64,000 nucleotides of DNA from Echinometra lucunter (GCA_029962745.1 CM057151.1:36931798-36995797), one strand, 5' to 3'; shown: positions 12,670-26,100, counted from the stretch's first letter. The notes: generated by a model not told the origin, from the sequence alone. A program made the numbers and translations.

Positions 12670-14950
12670 AACTTTCAGTACTAGTAATCTCTTTATTTAC
12701 CTTTTACAGAAATACTTTAACACTGCCAAATTTAACATTGAATGCATTATCATCGAAATCGTTTAGTGTTGTTTTGTGTTGCATCATTTTGCTCACTACT
12801 CTGTTAAAGGAGAATGAACTTGCTGCCAAAAGAAAGATTTTTTGCGGTTCTCACGAAAAGGCATTCCTTGCACTTGAATCATTCGTCGTGTACCACGTGT
12901 ATATATTGAAAAGACCGTCGCTGTACACTTTGGACATGCTGGAAGAGTATGGGAAGAAGCACACAAATCTTCCTTGTCTGCGCCGTGTTGAAGACCAAGC
13001 TAGCGGATCGGCGCTTCGTAAGAAGGGGGGCCGCTTTGTTGAACACTAAAGTGCGAGAAAGGATGCAGCTTTTCGTAATATACTTAGCGATCATTAGGCG
13101 GAACCTAAGCCCCTCTTCTCGGGGACAATTACTTAGACTGGGTCATCACTGAGTTTGAAGGGCCCTTGTCAGTTTGATCCAAGCTACAAAGTTGCGGCTG
13201 AATGAACGAGTATTGGTCTCATCATGATTAGATATTACGCACAGAGAAAATAATGTTGGATTAGATTGGTATTGAAATGGAATAATGCTTCTGATTCTAT
13301 TTTGTCAGATCTCATGGGACGTAATTTAGCCTAAGGGAGAAAATTTCATTAATTTCTAATTGATTATGCTCCACGTGTACAATGTACCACGATCATAAAT
13401 GTGGTACTGAATCATTGGAAGTATAATGCACGGTGATTTCAATTTTAAAGAAATTATATTCGAAAAGGAGTTGAGATCGAACTCAAGGAAGGATGGGCAA
13501 AAGTTTGTGCAGTCTTGACGACAATACAATCTTATTTTCTTCATGGACTGAATGTAATGAGAAGAGTCCAGTCAAAGTAAAATACATGTGTAAATAATAT
13601 CATGTAAAGTACCCAAATGTAATTGAGGAGTTGATAATGAAAATACTTATTGTTCTCGCATATAAAAAAAACAGTTTAGTAAAATTTACATCATGACTTG
13701 AAAAATCGGACTTGGGATTACATTATGTGACTAATAACATAAAATTGTTTTATTCGACCTACCTCTAACCACCAACTATCTCTGTCCCAGTTCATTTTTT
13801 TTTTCAGAGCTGTCTTCCGGATGTTCGTTTCCTTTTTGTTTCAAAAACGCATCAGATAAAACGAATCATTTCATTCAATTTACAATTTCCAGTTTCAAAA
13901 TTAATTGCTTCAGTATATAATTCCCAAAATACATACGCATAAAAACAAACACAAATTTATACAACTTACAATTATTTTCCCTCGATCAATTATTGGCTGC
14001 ACCACCCCTGGCTTAGTGTGCACAGACGTACTAATAACTTCATAGTCCGACGGTATACCATTAATCACAACTTTAAATTCATAAATGTTAACGAATGGAA
14101 GTTTGTTAATTGAATTTTATTGCAAAAGTGTTGATTAATAACAATTAGTTGTTGCGGAATTGTTGTTAGCTTATTTTTTTAGAGGCGATTCAGAATGATT
14201 TTTTAAAATGGGGTGATCACTTTGAACGATGGTGTTCGGCATTTTTATTTGAGGGCCGACTCCTCCTGCCCGAATATCAATTTTCCGGTTTGTAAAATTT
14301 ACAAGAGAAGCGAGCGTACAAAACAAAGGGAGTTCATTATGCTTAAACGTTATTTCGTCATTAGAATACACTAGATGAATGGTGAAAATTGCTTAGTTTG
14401 GCACCAAGCTACTCCCTCAAGTTTAGGTGATGGTAGGAATTTTTTAAAAAAAATAGGGGGGGGGGGGGGTATGCAACCCTCGCCTCTGCCTTTCAAACCT
14501 ACTACTTGAATAATGGAGTGAGGTCCATGCATTTTTTTCTATCCATTATATAAAAATAGGTGTGTTCGAGCCCCTGAGCGCCACTTGCATTTTATTCAAA
14601 GTCAGAAAATTATTGAGCATTGGGATTGGGATTATGAGTGGGTCTGGCAAAGAGCTGATATTAAAACAAATCAGTAAAACTAATGATGGTTGCCTTGATA
14701 TGGGATTAATGGGACTGCTATCAATATTAAAATGCTTTCAGCGGCGATGATTTCGACACCGATATAGGATTAAGTAATCGTAATGACCTCAGATATCAAT
14801 TAGAACTGTGAGTGGATTATGAAGATCTCTCACGTGCATGTGCATTCGTCGAATCATATATTTCAGGGATTCACAGAGGTGCGCTACTTTAGTTATATAG
14901 TTCGTCATTTATGTTCTGTTTTTATGGCTAAAGTATTTTAAAAAGCACAT
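12670..14950. other. No recognised gene
   Basis: The interval 12820-13160 is GC-richer with overlapping open frames on both strands (up to 135 codons), a CACGTG E-box near 12894 and no domain I recognise. The rest is AT-rich, with a G-run at about 14457-14470. Confidence 0.4.
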
Positions 14951-14959
14951 TGTAAAGAG

Positions 14960-15005
14960 GGAGAGAGAGAGAGAGAGAGAGGGGGGGGGAGACGGGGAGA
15001 GAAGA
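14960..15005. repeat. (GA)n tract with G-run
   Basis: GA repeat followed by a run of G residues, just upstream of a large inverted-repeat element. Confidence 0.9.
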
Positions 15006-15056
15006 AACGAGAAGTCTAAATTAAACGCTAACATATACATTGTATCCTGATTAAAC

Positions 15057-15624
15057 TTAAAGGGTAAGTCCACCCTAGAAATTTCACTGTTTCAATAAAA
15101 GGAGATAAATTTGAACAGCATTTTAAAAGAGAAATGAGCAAAATCGGTCAAAGAATAAGAAAATTACATTCATTTACATTTTCTAGTAAATTACTCTCGC
15201 CTCTGCAAATTGGCAGCACTGATGACATCATATGCGAGCAGCTCTCCATTCACTTTGTACATGAAATTTCACATTTTCTCAATTTTCTTGGAAGTTACAC
15301 ATTTTCTAACCCCCATAGTCAATGTATGTTCAGAAGAATTGCTTTTTACATAACATACTTTGACTATGGGGTAAGAAATGTGTCACTTCCAAGAAAAGTG
15401 AGAAAATGTGAAATTTCATGTACAAAGTGAATGGAGACCTGCTCGCATATGATGTCATCAGTGTTGCCAATTTGCAGAGCCAGGAGTAATTTACTAGAAA
15501 ATGTAAATGAGTGTAATTTTCTTATTCTTTGACCGATTTTGCTCATTTCTTTTTTTCAAATGCTGTTCAAATTAATCTCCTTTTAATGAAATAGTGAAAC
15601 TTCTAGGGTGGAATCTCCATTTAA
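15057..15624. mobile_element. 568-bp near-palindromic fold-back element with TTAA ends
   Basis: The two halves are inverted copies of each other, with arms of about 265 bp and a short centre near 15330-15350. Both arms encode the same frame (MSKIGQRIRKLHSFTFSSKL) in opposite directions (15134 plus, 15546 minus). Ends are TTAA-AGGGTAAGTCCACCCTAG and, inverted, TTAA-ATGGAGATTCCACCCTAG. A TTAA target site is the signature of piggyBac-type insertion; that assignment is inference. The frames are not genes. Confidence 0.88.
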
Positions 15625-15679
15625 AAAATGAGTTTGATGATTGTTATTTACAATTTCATCAGGACTTAGGGACATGCAA

Positions 15680-15690
15680 AAGAAGAATGC

Positions 15691-15721
<31 letters not shown>

Positions 15722-15750
15722 GAAGGGAGGGGGAGAGAGAGCGCGCGCAA
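15680..15750. repeat. GA/G-rich low-complexity tract
   Basis: GAGA repeats interrupted by GGGAAGGGAGGGGG and a short GCGCGCGC stretch. The Ser/Leu-rich minus frame and Arg/Glu-rich plus frames here are artefacts. Confidence 0.9.
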
Positions 15751-16194
15751 TAATACTGAAACCCCAAGTAACCTCGGTCTCCAATTTTTCTCGGGGGATT
15801 TAACGCCTCGAGCACCATCAGCGACATGAGTCGAGGGGCAAACTCAAATCTGACATGGCGGTCACTCTCGTCATCGTCAAGGGACTTGATGGGCATCATC
15901 TGCGTGATCGTACTGTCGACCGAACACCAAGTCAGATCATCGTATATTCATCAGTGACGTCAATCTGTGGCACTTTAATGAGATACGATCACTGCCATGG
16001 AAGTCAAAGTGATAATTTATTATGACTGAGACAGGAGTACTATAGTGCCAGGAGTGCCAATACGCGTGACAGACGCAAGGAAACATATGAAACCATTACA
16101 TATCAGTGTTTTCTTGTTGTTGGTTGTCGTCGTTGCCGTTTTTTATTTTGTTGTTATTATCATAATTTTTTATATCTTTTGTTATCTTTGTCAT

Positions 16195-16375
16195 CATGAT
16201 CATAGTATTATCATTATTATCATTATTATTATTATGATTATTATGATTATTATAACTATAATGATTATTAAAATTCTTATTATCATTATCATTGTTATTA
16301 ATCTTGTCATCATCATCGTCGTCGTCATCATTACTATCACTACTATCTTCGTTATCATCAATAAGCTATTTCGTT
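16195..16375. repeat. ATT/ATC trinucleotide-rich tract
   Basis: Degenerate ATT, ATG and ATC repeats generate a poly-Ile frame (16045-16380). It is low complexity, not coding. Confidence 0.9.
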
Positions 16376-16712
16376 CTTAAAGATAAAAAAAGTGGATATC
16401 AGTTATCATTAATTGACTGCGGTTTGAATTTTAATGTAAGGGTCTTAAGAATAAATAACCTAATATAAATATTCATGTACGTGTATGTATGTGTGTGTAA
16501 TTTTGTTTTTAAAGACATGTGACAGTCAGATGGGATTATCAAATTTTACGTTAGGTCTTTTTACCTTTAAAGTTATCACCCGAAAGACAAAAGACGTGAC
16601 TCAGTTTCGAATCTCAGTCCGATCAGAGTCACCTTGTAGGCGAAGACAGAGAACTGACAGCGGACGTTACCACTTGACCAACCCCCTGCTAGGACAAAAT
16701 ATCCCTTCAATT

Positions 16713-17269
16713 CACCGGCGTAAATCCACTTTGAGGAGTGGGGGGGGGGGGGATGATTGACTTTTTTGCCGAATTTTTTTTTTCTGTCGAACTCACACTT
16801 AAGTATAAACACACACCCTCACCCATCCGCACAGACCCCTTACACACGTTTTAATTTTCATTTTGCGAGCGAGCAAAGCGAGTGAGCCAAAAAATAACCA
16901 CTTTTCTGGTTTTTGATCACATCTTCAAATAGAAATTCTAACATATGACGAGCGAGTGAAGCGAGCGAGCCAAAAAATAACCACTTTTCCAGTTTTTAAT
17001 CACATTTTTCTAAAATATGACGAGCGAGCGAAGTGAGCAAGCCAAAAAAGTAACCACTTTTTTGGTTTTCAATTGCATTTTCAAATAGAAATTCTAAAAT
17101 AAGATGGTTGTTTATGACAGATTATTAAAAGTTTTACTAACTGATTAATTCGAATATCATTTCTTCCCTAAAAAGTGGGGGGATATTTGTACACGCCATC
17201 CCCTCCTCTCGAAAAAGTGGGGGGGGGGGGGGGGATATATCCCCCATCCCCCCGGGATTTACGCCAATG
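16713..17269. mobile_element. hAT-type non-autonomous DNA transposon, 557 bp
   Basis: The element is bounded by a perfect 8-bp direct repeat CTTCAATT (16705-16712 and 17270-17277). Its ends are inverted: CACCGGCGTAAATCC on the left and, on the other strand, CATTGGCGTAAATCC on the right. Eight-bp target duplications plus CA-starting short inverted ends are the hallmark of the hAT superfamily. No transposase frame is present. G-runs sit just inside both ends, and three tandem copies of a GCGAGCGAAGCGAGC-like motif lie at 16860-17105. Confidence 0.88.
16860..17105. repeat. Three tandem ~70-83 bp units with GCGAGCGAAGCGAGC motif
   Basis: Each unit has GCGAGCGARGYGAGC, then CCAAAAAATAACCACTTTT and a TTTTTRATCACAT segment. 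Motif starts are near 16865, 16948 and 17020. The array lies inside the hAT-type element. Confidence 0.85.
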
Positions 17270-17279
17270 CTTCAATTAC

Positions 17280-20200
17280 ACCCCGCACTCTCATTTCTTC
17301 CTCTCTAAAAAAAACATAAATCGAGGATACTCTTACCGGATATACCTTTCGCTTCACTTTGAGCCTCTTCGCAATTACTTCGATCGAATTTTAATAGAAA
17401 AAATTGTTAAACGGAAACTTAACGAGCGGGAGACGATGTACAGCCCTCATCATGATACGAATCTATTGTGTGACGTCTGTCTACCATCATGTATCATGAT
17501 AAAACTATATATATAATTCGTCTCTCTCTGCCACAATTCACGTCAAGAACACTTCCGAAACCGCATCAGTCTTGTGTATCTTATTCTTTAATTTAAGAGC
17601 CTCTTTAAGATAAACGTTCTTAATGCCCGCAAACAAGACGGGAAGATATATCCCGTTTTCATCCCCGCCTTTCCCGCGCGTCTCGCCTCGCGAACTCTTA
17701 ATGGGCGCGTACAAAGCGATGATGTTATATGAATGTTTGGGAGATAGCCGCCTTTTTAAGCATTTGTGTGGATTGATATTTCGCTCTCCCGTTTCTCTTT
17801 CTCCCTTCCACGCTCAGGCTTCCTTTAACCTTCATTGAGTATGATAACAATTATTTTCAATCGCGCCTTCCCCCGGGGGAATTTATCTTCAAATTGTTGA
17901 GAATTGAATAGAGTTAGGCCCTCTTAGCTGCAGTGGCTTTTTGCTTATGTTGTGTCACGGCGATGCTTTTATGAAACATCATCTCATAAATTATTCGACT
18001 CCCTTTTTTTATCAGGTTCTCAAACGGCTTCACCTTAAGTAGCAATTAAGATGCGATATTACCATCCATATCTCCTATTCACTAATTGGAATCTTATGAG
18101 CTTGGAAATTCAAGGCTTTTAAAAAAAAGAATACCGACACGATATGAAAGAAAAATGTGCGTACAGATATGCTTTCTACGGTAGACGTATTTTCTATAAA
18201 AAAAATAAACACTTCAAACGCTTTAATCTGAGAGATAGAATAGATATAATTTTGAAGCATTCGACCTTTCCATTATGAGTGACTAGACGTGCAAACGAAG
18301 CAAAACGTCTATAGAAATCGAGATTGAATGAACTGATGAAGGAGAAAATTTAAGAATGAATACCAGAAGGCAAAAAGTTAATTGGTATATATCTACTAAC
18401 TTGAACAGTTGAAGAAATTTCTAGATCTGAAGTTCTGAAAAGGGGCATAAGACATGAAACATGCGAAGGATGTTCTGCAGCTTCTAAAAATGTTATCAGG
18501 AGAAACAACAAAGACATACATTCAAATTGCAAATATAGTTAACAAACGGTTTTAAAGATAAAATATAAAAATGAAACAAAATAATAAGAAGTGTCGAAAG
18601 GCAGAAATATTGCAAAAATACAAAAGAGATATTAACAAAGAGAAAGAGAGAGAGACAGACAAACAGACAGGCAGGCAGAGAGAGAGAGAGAACACAGGTG
18701 GGCAAGGGTGGAAATTTGTGAAAGAGGGCTCACAGTTGTCGGATTTGTTTTTGACAATTGAAAAACAAGGTGGGGGATATAAAACAAGGGGATACAGGCC
18801 AAATATCTATGCTAAGTGTCATCGGTATTATTAAATCTATCTTAAACAAAAGAAAATAATATTTTCTTTAAAATGGAAAGAAATACAGGGTGAGGTTCCT
18901 TTTATGAAAGGAGAGTCCCATGACCCATCATGCATCATCAAACATTCCACACCCCTACCCCTCTCTTCTTTTATTCCCCATCACTCTCATTTCCTCAGTT
19001 TTTCTCATTCACTCTATCTCTCCCTCTTCCCCTCTCTGTTTCTCCTCTAAGCATCATGATGCCTTTCGAAGCCCGATGGGCACCATTAGAATCATCTCCC
19101 GGACTTTTCAAAATGAAAACTTTTATCCCTACGCCATACCATCCACTCCGTGAATCACAACCATGATGTAGTCATGAAGACAACGCTTGCGTGGGAAGGG
19201 ACACCTATGATATTGATGGCCACTCATATTTTCCATATATTTTTCTGAGCGGTGCTTTTGCCGAAAGTTTGGGTGAGAGGAGAATGAAGCGCGGGCTTAA
19301 GATTCACCGATTTATTTTCATATCGGCGCTGAAAATCCAGGCGGATTCTGGGAGACAATTTAAAAGGAAAGTAATAAACGGCCCTGATGATTCAAAGGCA
19401 CACGGATCGAGCCAGTCGGCTGGCAGGCAAAGTGTTTTTCTCGTTTTTTGTGTGCTTCATCAAGAGTTGGGGAGTGTAATATCGCGCGCTTTCTTGGCGC
19501 CTCGTCGTTTCGTCTGCATCAAGTTGATACGCCATTTACAAGGCGCTTTGGGCAAGTATGCCAAAACATGCCGGAGACCCATTTTAGCCTCCTGAATACT
19601 CCATCATAGTGGCCCATTATGGTGTAACCACATCACTTTGTGACGTATGAATGGAGGAAAGTTGAAAGAAAGGTTTGAGTTGAAAATTCATTTCAAAACT
19701 CATAAAGCAAGTTTTGTATCAATATTCAATTAACATTTAACAGTGCTACTTTTTCATACCCAATAATTCAGGTCAAGCGTTAGGCAGCCTACAATCCACT
19801 GGCTGCGAATCTTTATTCTGACATGTAGCATCTCTAGACTAGAAATGTTTATTCTTTGATCTTTGTTTTCCAAATTTAGAAGGATCCTTTATTTTAGGCT
19901 TTTATAGATAAAGGAATTCAACATTTATGGTTACCGCACTGTTTCTTCCTTATGAAATCGAATAAAATAATTGGTTTAATGTGCATTTCAGCCATGACAC
20001 ACATTGTTTGAACATGATAAAATTGAATGATAAGCTATAGAACTGTTGTTTTCTCATTTCTGTATTTAGTTATACACTAAAAAAAACCAAAAAAAACCTT
20101 GTTTGATCTTCTTAGAAAAGTATTGCACATAAACACTAAACGCTATGACGCCGCAGTTATCTCCATAAGCGTAGCTAGCCTTCTCCGAAAAACATCAGAA

Positions 20201-21570
20201 AAACATTACGGTGGGCGAAGAGGGAGGGGGGGGGGGGGTGTCGTCGAAGCCCCCGTGGTACCTCCTCTCGTCTCTTGCTTGATATTCGCCATAAAGACCT
20301 GCTGCGGGTAATGATGACAAGAAGAAATAGTGACGAATCGTACGAGCCTTCCTTAAATCCTCCCAAAATGAATAGCTTTTAAAGGATCTCGGTTCGTCAT
20401 CGCATCGACCTTTATGCCTTCCAGCAAAAAGTTCGACGTTATAGGGTGCCTCATGAAAAAAGTTGCCCCAGAACTTACCCGTATATAGGACATCATTCTG
20501 ATGCTATGAATAAATAAAACATGCTCGGCTAACATTTACTTAAAATACAGCATTATTCATATTTCTTTGAAGATTTTTCAAAACATAAAACTGTAAAATA
20601 ACGAAATAAAGAAGCGAGGCACTCTCATATCCGACATAACATTTCACGTAGAAATTATCTTGCCTTTGTTTCGGGTTGCAATAGATTATAAACAACAAAG
20701 AACAATATGCTGATATATTTCAATATCTTAGAAATTAAATATCTCAGCAACAACAAAAGTTGTTAAAAAAAACACAACTCAGCAGTTTTATCTCAACAGT
20801 TTTTTTTTTTTAAATATGATATGATAAATGGTGATTGAACGTTTCATAGTGTTGATTCCAGCATGTTCAAAGTGTTAATCTACTATTTTGAAAATGTGGT
20901 CACTCCTCGGTCCTTTCAAATGGTGATTTAACATTCAGTTTATAGAGTGTATATTTAAGTTTTGTTTTGTTCCGTTTTCCCACTAGATGCATTATTGGTT
21001 AATTAAAAACATACGGGGGATGCCCGTCTAATTGGTTGGTTCGTTTTGGGGTTTTAGAGGCGCTTATCATTACTAAATTAGAATATCATTATCAATAAAT
21101 ACCTTATTTCAAAGAACACTTGTGCCCCAGTCTCGAAATATTTATTTCTGCACACCCTGTATTTGTACTGAAGTTCTCAACTACTTGCACTGTGTCACAT
21201 TACCCAACAAGCAATAGTGACCCATTAGAAATCAGCACTTCAAAGCTCAAATGAAAATGGAAAGAGTTCACCGAACGAGTTGGCAGACATAAATACCGCC
21301 TAACTATATACTCGGATCCAGCATTCACTTTATGTGTATGTAGATAATGGCGTCGTATCTCCAATCGGCAAATTTCAAACGAATATTTCAGTCTAAAAGC
21401 TTAGAATATCACCCATTGTTCATTCCTTCTCAAAATATGTGAATGACATGCAGTTTGCATTTATTTTCATACAAGGAATCGAAGTCATTGGTCATTAAAG
21501 TTGAAAAAAAAAAGAAATATATTGGTAATTCTAGTTAAGAACTAAAAGAAAAGAGCGAAGGAGGAAGAAA
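17280..21570. other. No recognised gene; scattered GC-rich islands
   Basis: GC-richer islands at about 17620-17880 (contains TTTCCCGCGCG) and 19190-19610 (a 134-codon frame with no recognisable domain). GA-rich tract at 18638-18690, CT-rich interval at 18950-19050 and G-run at about 20224-20238. The islands could be regulatory elements; I cannot name a function. Confidence 0.4.
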
Positions 21571-21572
21571 CT

Positions 21573-21577
21573 AGAGA

Positions 21578-21626
<49 letters not shown>
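21573..21626. repeat. (GA)n microsatellite
   Basis: About 54 bp of nearly pure GA repeat. Confidence 0.97.
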
Positions 21627-21628
<2 letters not shown>

Positions 21629-21629
21629 G

Positions 21630-22673
21630 AGAAAGAATGCAAGTTTTATTTAATTTGATGAATTGATTTATTGATTTGTGTAGTTCAAGTTATTTTGGAG
21701 GGCAAATGCAAATTTTATAACGATGCCAGTAAATTTTACACCAAGTCTTTTGGGCCTCTTGGTTTATGTTTAACATGTATGGCTAATCGAATGTGAAATG
21801 GGTTTAAAATACAACAAAACGAAGTAGTATGAAAACTGCTGAATTTTTGAATATATTTAATCATGGTTTGAAAAAAAAAATCCAATTTCTAAAATGAAAA
21901 AGGGGACCTTTCCATTTATCAAAACATGATCTCCTTGGGAAACAAGAATCTTTGGACCAATGAGCATTCCCGATTTGCCAAAAAGACGCTAAGCCCTCAT
22001 ATAAAAGTGGAGCACCCATTAATGATTTTTGTTGCTGAAAAAGATAAAAAAAAACACGAGATTTTATCAGTGGTGCAGAAGATCTGTGTTTTCAATATAA
22101 TTTTCATTGTATCATTTCAAGCAAGTAAGTATTCATCTATGAAAAATTACTCCGGAGAAGTATTTCAGGAAAATATTAAGGCTTATTATATTATACAGTG
22201 CTTAACGAACACGAAAAGGTCACAATCCATATTCTGTTATGAATGAAGAAAAAAAGACCAGCCAAAAGCGATGCAAGAAATCTGCATGAATGAAGCGTAT
22301 GCTTGCCAGGTGGCTACATTTGACTGAGTTATTGTGGACACTTTCTTGTGTTCTTGAGGATCCCCTGTTGTGAAAGTTAAGTGCCGACAAGACTGTCCAT
22401 TTCAGACCTTCATGAAAGAGACCCCTTATATCAAAACGATACTTCACAGTCATAATAAACCTCAGTCACACCGCTGAACAGACACCAAACTGATCGATTC
22501 TTGTTCATTCATTTGGGGGTAATGTTATTTTTTTTTTCGATCTGTTATTGGTCTGATGTCGATCGTGTCAGTCTGACTGGGCATAAAAGATCTTCAAAGT
22601 TTAAGAATTTGATTAGTTAGACAGTTTTTGAGGAAGGTAGTATACCGTATACGGATATAACTATAAGGTTGGA

Positions 22674-22711
<38 letters not shown>

Positions 22712-25120
22712 AGGATGTACGAATGAATGAATAATAGTCTCGCTTCGACGCGTTTTCGCCCGTTCATCACAAAAAGTCGAAAGTAGCTTATATCTGATGC
22801 GCTCCTATTGATCTAGATCATTAATTGAGGCCTTCCTCTTTCGCAAACAATACCAAGCTCCCGAGGGAGTGGCCTAAACAAAATGGCGTCTTGTGAGCGT
22901 CCTGATGTACACAGAATGCGCTCTTGGTACGTCTATAACGATAATAGCCATATGTATCTAATATCCATAGATGTTTGAACAAAATATTCCATTAAAGGCG
23001 CGCGCGCTCACTTGCATTTCGGAGCGAACAACGGCGGTTCCCGTTCATGAATAAAATTCAATTCAATTCACAACCCCCTCCTCCGTACTGCTAACCTGCA
23101 TCTTTCCCCATAGATTTTAAGTACATTTTCTGTGGTGTATGCGTGCCCTTTTGATTATGTTTACGTATTTTCTGTTGTTGGTAATTTTTTATTTCATAAA
23201 TCAAAAGACCTTGAAAATAAAGAGAAAACGATGAGGTTTCTGATGTGAAATGGTCTGGAGATTTACTGGCAGGCAATAATGTACAATTAACGCATCATGC
23301 AAAAATTAATCGGCTTAGCTGAGTGACCTTCTACGTCCCATCAACCCATGCCTTATCATCGCATATTTTCGACGATGAATTCTTTAAATTCCCATTTAGG
23401 CGTCAAAAATATGGCTGTTCAATGAAAAAATGGCTCCTGATTTAGGTCGTTATATTCGCATTGCTAATCCCTTTGATGTTACGTTGGATCATAGGCAATC
23501 TGAAAGCACTTAGATTTCGCTAATTTTATTACATATGTTTTGCCTTGGCGAAAAAGGGGGCCATGGACAATACGACGCAGCATTAGCTCGAATCCGCTAA
23601 TTTCACAAATTGGACTGGAAATGCACAATCGTAACGCAAAAAGAGGAAACTTGAACGGAACGATTCTTCTTTTAGAGATCCTTTTTAAGGGTTTGTTGCA
23701 GAAGAAAAGAGGGATGAAATTGAGCTCTTAATGTGTGCACCATGACCAATGATTTCACTGAAATTCCTCCCGATTTCATATTAATTGCAACCCAATGAAT
23801 AGATGATATCACTAGCGTAATACTGCCATGAATTGAGTAGGGTTATTTGTATCATGATGATGAATAATAATAACAGGATGGAATGGGTTGGAATGGGTTC
23901 GGAATGGTTTGAATGAGGGAATGGGTGGAGATGGGGAGGAAAGTGATGTCAACAAAACAGGGGCGACAATCCGTTATATATATATATTTTTTTTTGGGGG
24001 GGGGCACTCTAAAAATGTCCTCACTTTATTTTTTTTTTGGGGGGGGGGCATAATTGTTTTAGGTGGGACATTCACCAAAATTATGCTGACAAGCCCCCCC
24101 CCCCCCCAAAAAAAAAAAAAAATCGACTTGACATTTTCAGGGGACAAACACCAAACATATGAAGACAAGCAAAATAAATAAATGAATAAATAAAGGAAAT
24201 GAAATGAAATGAAAATAAAAAAGTTCCCAGCTTAAAATGTGGGGGGGGGGGGGTACCCTATTGTGTCCCCCTGTCCCTTCTAATTGATGCCCATGGAACA
24301 AAGGAAAACTGAAGTAATAGACTGTAAAGTATATACGCAAACAGTCTTCGTTTTTATAGCCCTATTAAGAATGAATTTCATATATGAAAAAAAACTATTT
24401 AAAAAAAAATTGAGAAAGGAATTCAAATTCTATTCCTAACTTTCTTTTACAAATAGGCCTATGTAGTTACCGTTCATTAATTTTGTTCACTTCAACCAAC
24501 TTCTTGTTTTTTGATAGCTCAACGATATTTTGATGAAATCTTTATTCCATCGATTTCATTTCAGTGATGTTTGATACAGAAGCTTTTGAACTGCCGTTCT
24601 TATTTTGCGTTGTAAAGCAATGTTGGAAGTGCACGATATATAATTATTTCTTAGAAATTACAGGCCATAAAATTTCAGTTAATCAGTGCTGAAGGAAATG
24701 TCGAAGCGAAAGAGAATGTTACCAAACAGAGAAAATATATACATTTAACGCAGGACAATCCAAAGTCGGAGAAAGAGTTTCAGCACGTAAAAACATGAAC
24801 TGTATTCATATTTCAGAAGTAAGACATACAGACAGAGTGCAAGCGAAAAGGAGGTTGCAAGATAAAACACAAATTGATCTGCAATGAAGTAAAATGATAT
24901 TCTTTCCTTGTAATACATTGATACCATTAACCATGTTAACTATCATGTTTATTCGTGACATTGATGTTTTTGCTTCTCTCGTTATTTATGCATGTAATCA
25001 CAGTTCTCCATTAATTTTTCGTTTAGAATCATATTGCAATTCATGCTGAAAACATTATGATTATGATGATTTTACTGTGATTTGTGAAATTTTACCCTTT
25101 AAAAGAAATAGTCACTTTCT
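21630..25120. other. No recognised gene; simple repeats
   Basis: Contains a GA repeat (22676-22708), a LINE-like tail ATAAAATTCAATTCAATTCA near 23052-23071, and T-run/G-run pairs around 23985-24120. The 106-codon frame at 21926-22246 has no recognisable domain. Confidence 0.45.
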
Positions 25121-25129
25121 TACTTTTTT

Positions 25130-25323
25130 TTTCTCCCTCCTGTCATTGTCTCATGTTCAACATTCACAACTGGGAAACGTTTATTTTAATCTCTTCTCTG
25201 CTCAGTGGCATAATACATAGAATTGCTTTCCCTTCATTTCACATAAAGGAAATCTTTCTTATAATGTGATAGTGCTCCTCAATATCTCTCTCCTGTATAA
25301 TATATTCCCCACCCCTTCTCACG

Positions 25324-25374
<51 letters not shown>

Positions 25375-25780
25375 CGTGTTCAACATTCACAACTGGGAAA
25401 CATTTTTTTAATCTCTTCTCTCTTGTATCTCCTCCTTAAATTTATTTTTTCGTTGTATCCCCATGCATTTAATTTCTCCTCCCCGCATTTCACATTTCAA
25501 AAATATTTTCTTCCTATTAACTTCTCTCTCATGTTCAACATTCACAACTGGAAACATTTTTTAAAATCTCTTCTCTCTTTGTATCCCTTCCTTCTCCTTT
25601 TCACGGACTCATGTTCACATTAAAAAAGTCTTTCTTATAATGCCCCACAATCTCTCTCTCATGTCCCACATATTCCCGCTTCTATTTTTCTCTCATCTTC
25701 AACGTATTTCTCTATCCTACCCTCGCTCTCCATCCCTTTCTCCATGACTCTCACTATCAACACTTCCACTCTGATAGGAC
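25130..25780. repeat. Diverged tandem array with CAACATTCACAACTGGGAAAC anchor
   Basis: The anchor TTCAACATTCACAACTGG recurs at about 25155, 25378 and 25533, each followed by an AATCTCTTCTCTC block. A second module, CTTTCTTATAATG followed by ATCTCTCTC and ATTCCC, occurs near 25255 and 25632. Spacing is uneven (about 223 and 154 bp) because a C-run/(CT)n/(TA)n insert lies at 25324-25374. Confidence 0.8.
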
Positions 25781-25804
25781 CACAATGACACCACTGTCAC
25801 GAAT

Positions 25805-26100
25805 GTTCAAATGCAATTCAAATTCAGTTTTATTTATGAGAAATTCAATCAAAACATTCACAAGATTAGCAGTCTCAATAAATAGATACAATATTCATGA
25901 TACAACGATAAACTATTATTACATCAACAGTGTATTACATGGATAAACCCATAACCAATAAACAACTGCCCCAAGATACAGGTTCACCAAAGAGTTGGCA
26001 AGACAACAACAACAACAAAAAGGATAACAATAAATAACATACCCGTCAAAACGGCTTTGAACTTATGCCTAGAAGAAAATGCAAAGTAGCCTGTCAAAAA
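25805..26100 (-). mobile_element. Probable LINE 3' end in minus orientation
   Basis: The plus strand begins with GCAATTCAAATTCAGTTTTA, whose complement reads as an AATAAAACTGAATTTGAATT tail, typical of non-LTR retrotransposon 3' ends with short TTGAA-type repeats. The AT-rich sequence to the right resembles 3' UTR. No reverse-transcriptase frame is left. Confidence 0.5.

Noticed and set aside
16045..16380. 111-codon Ile/Val-rich frame resembling a membrane protein
   Set aside because: Hydrophobicity comes from ATT/ATC/GTC trinucleotide repeats.
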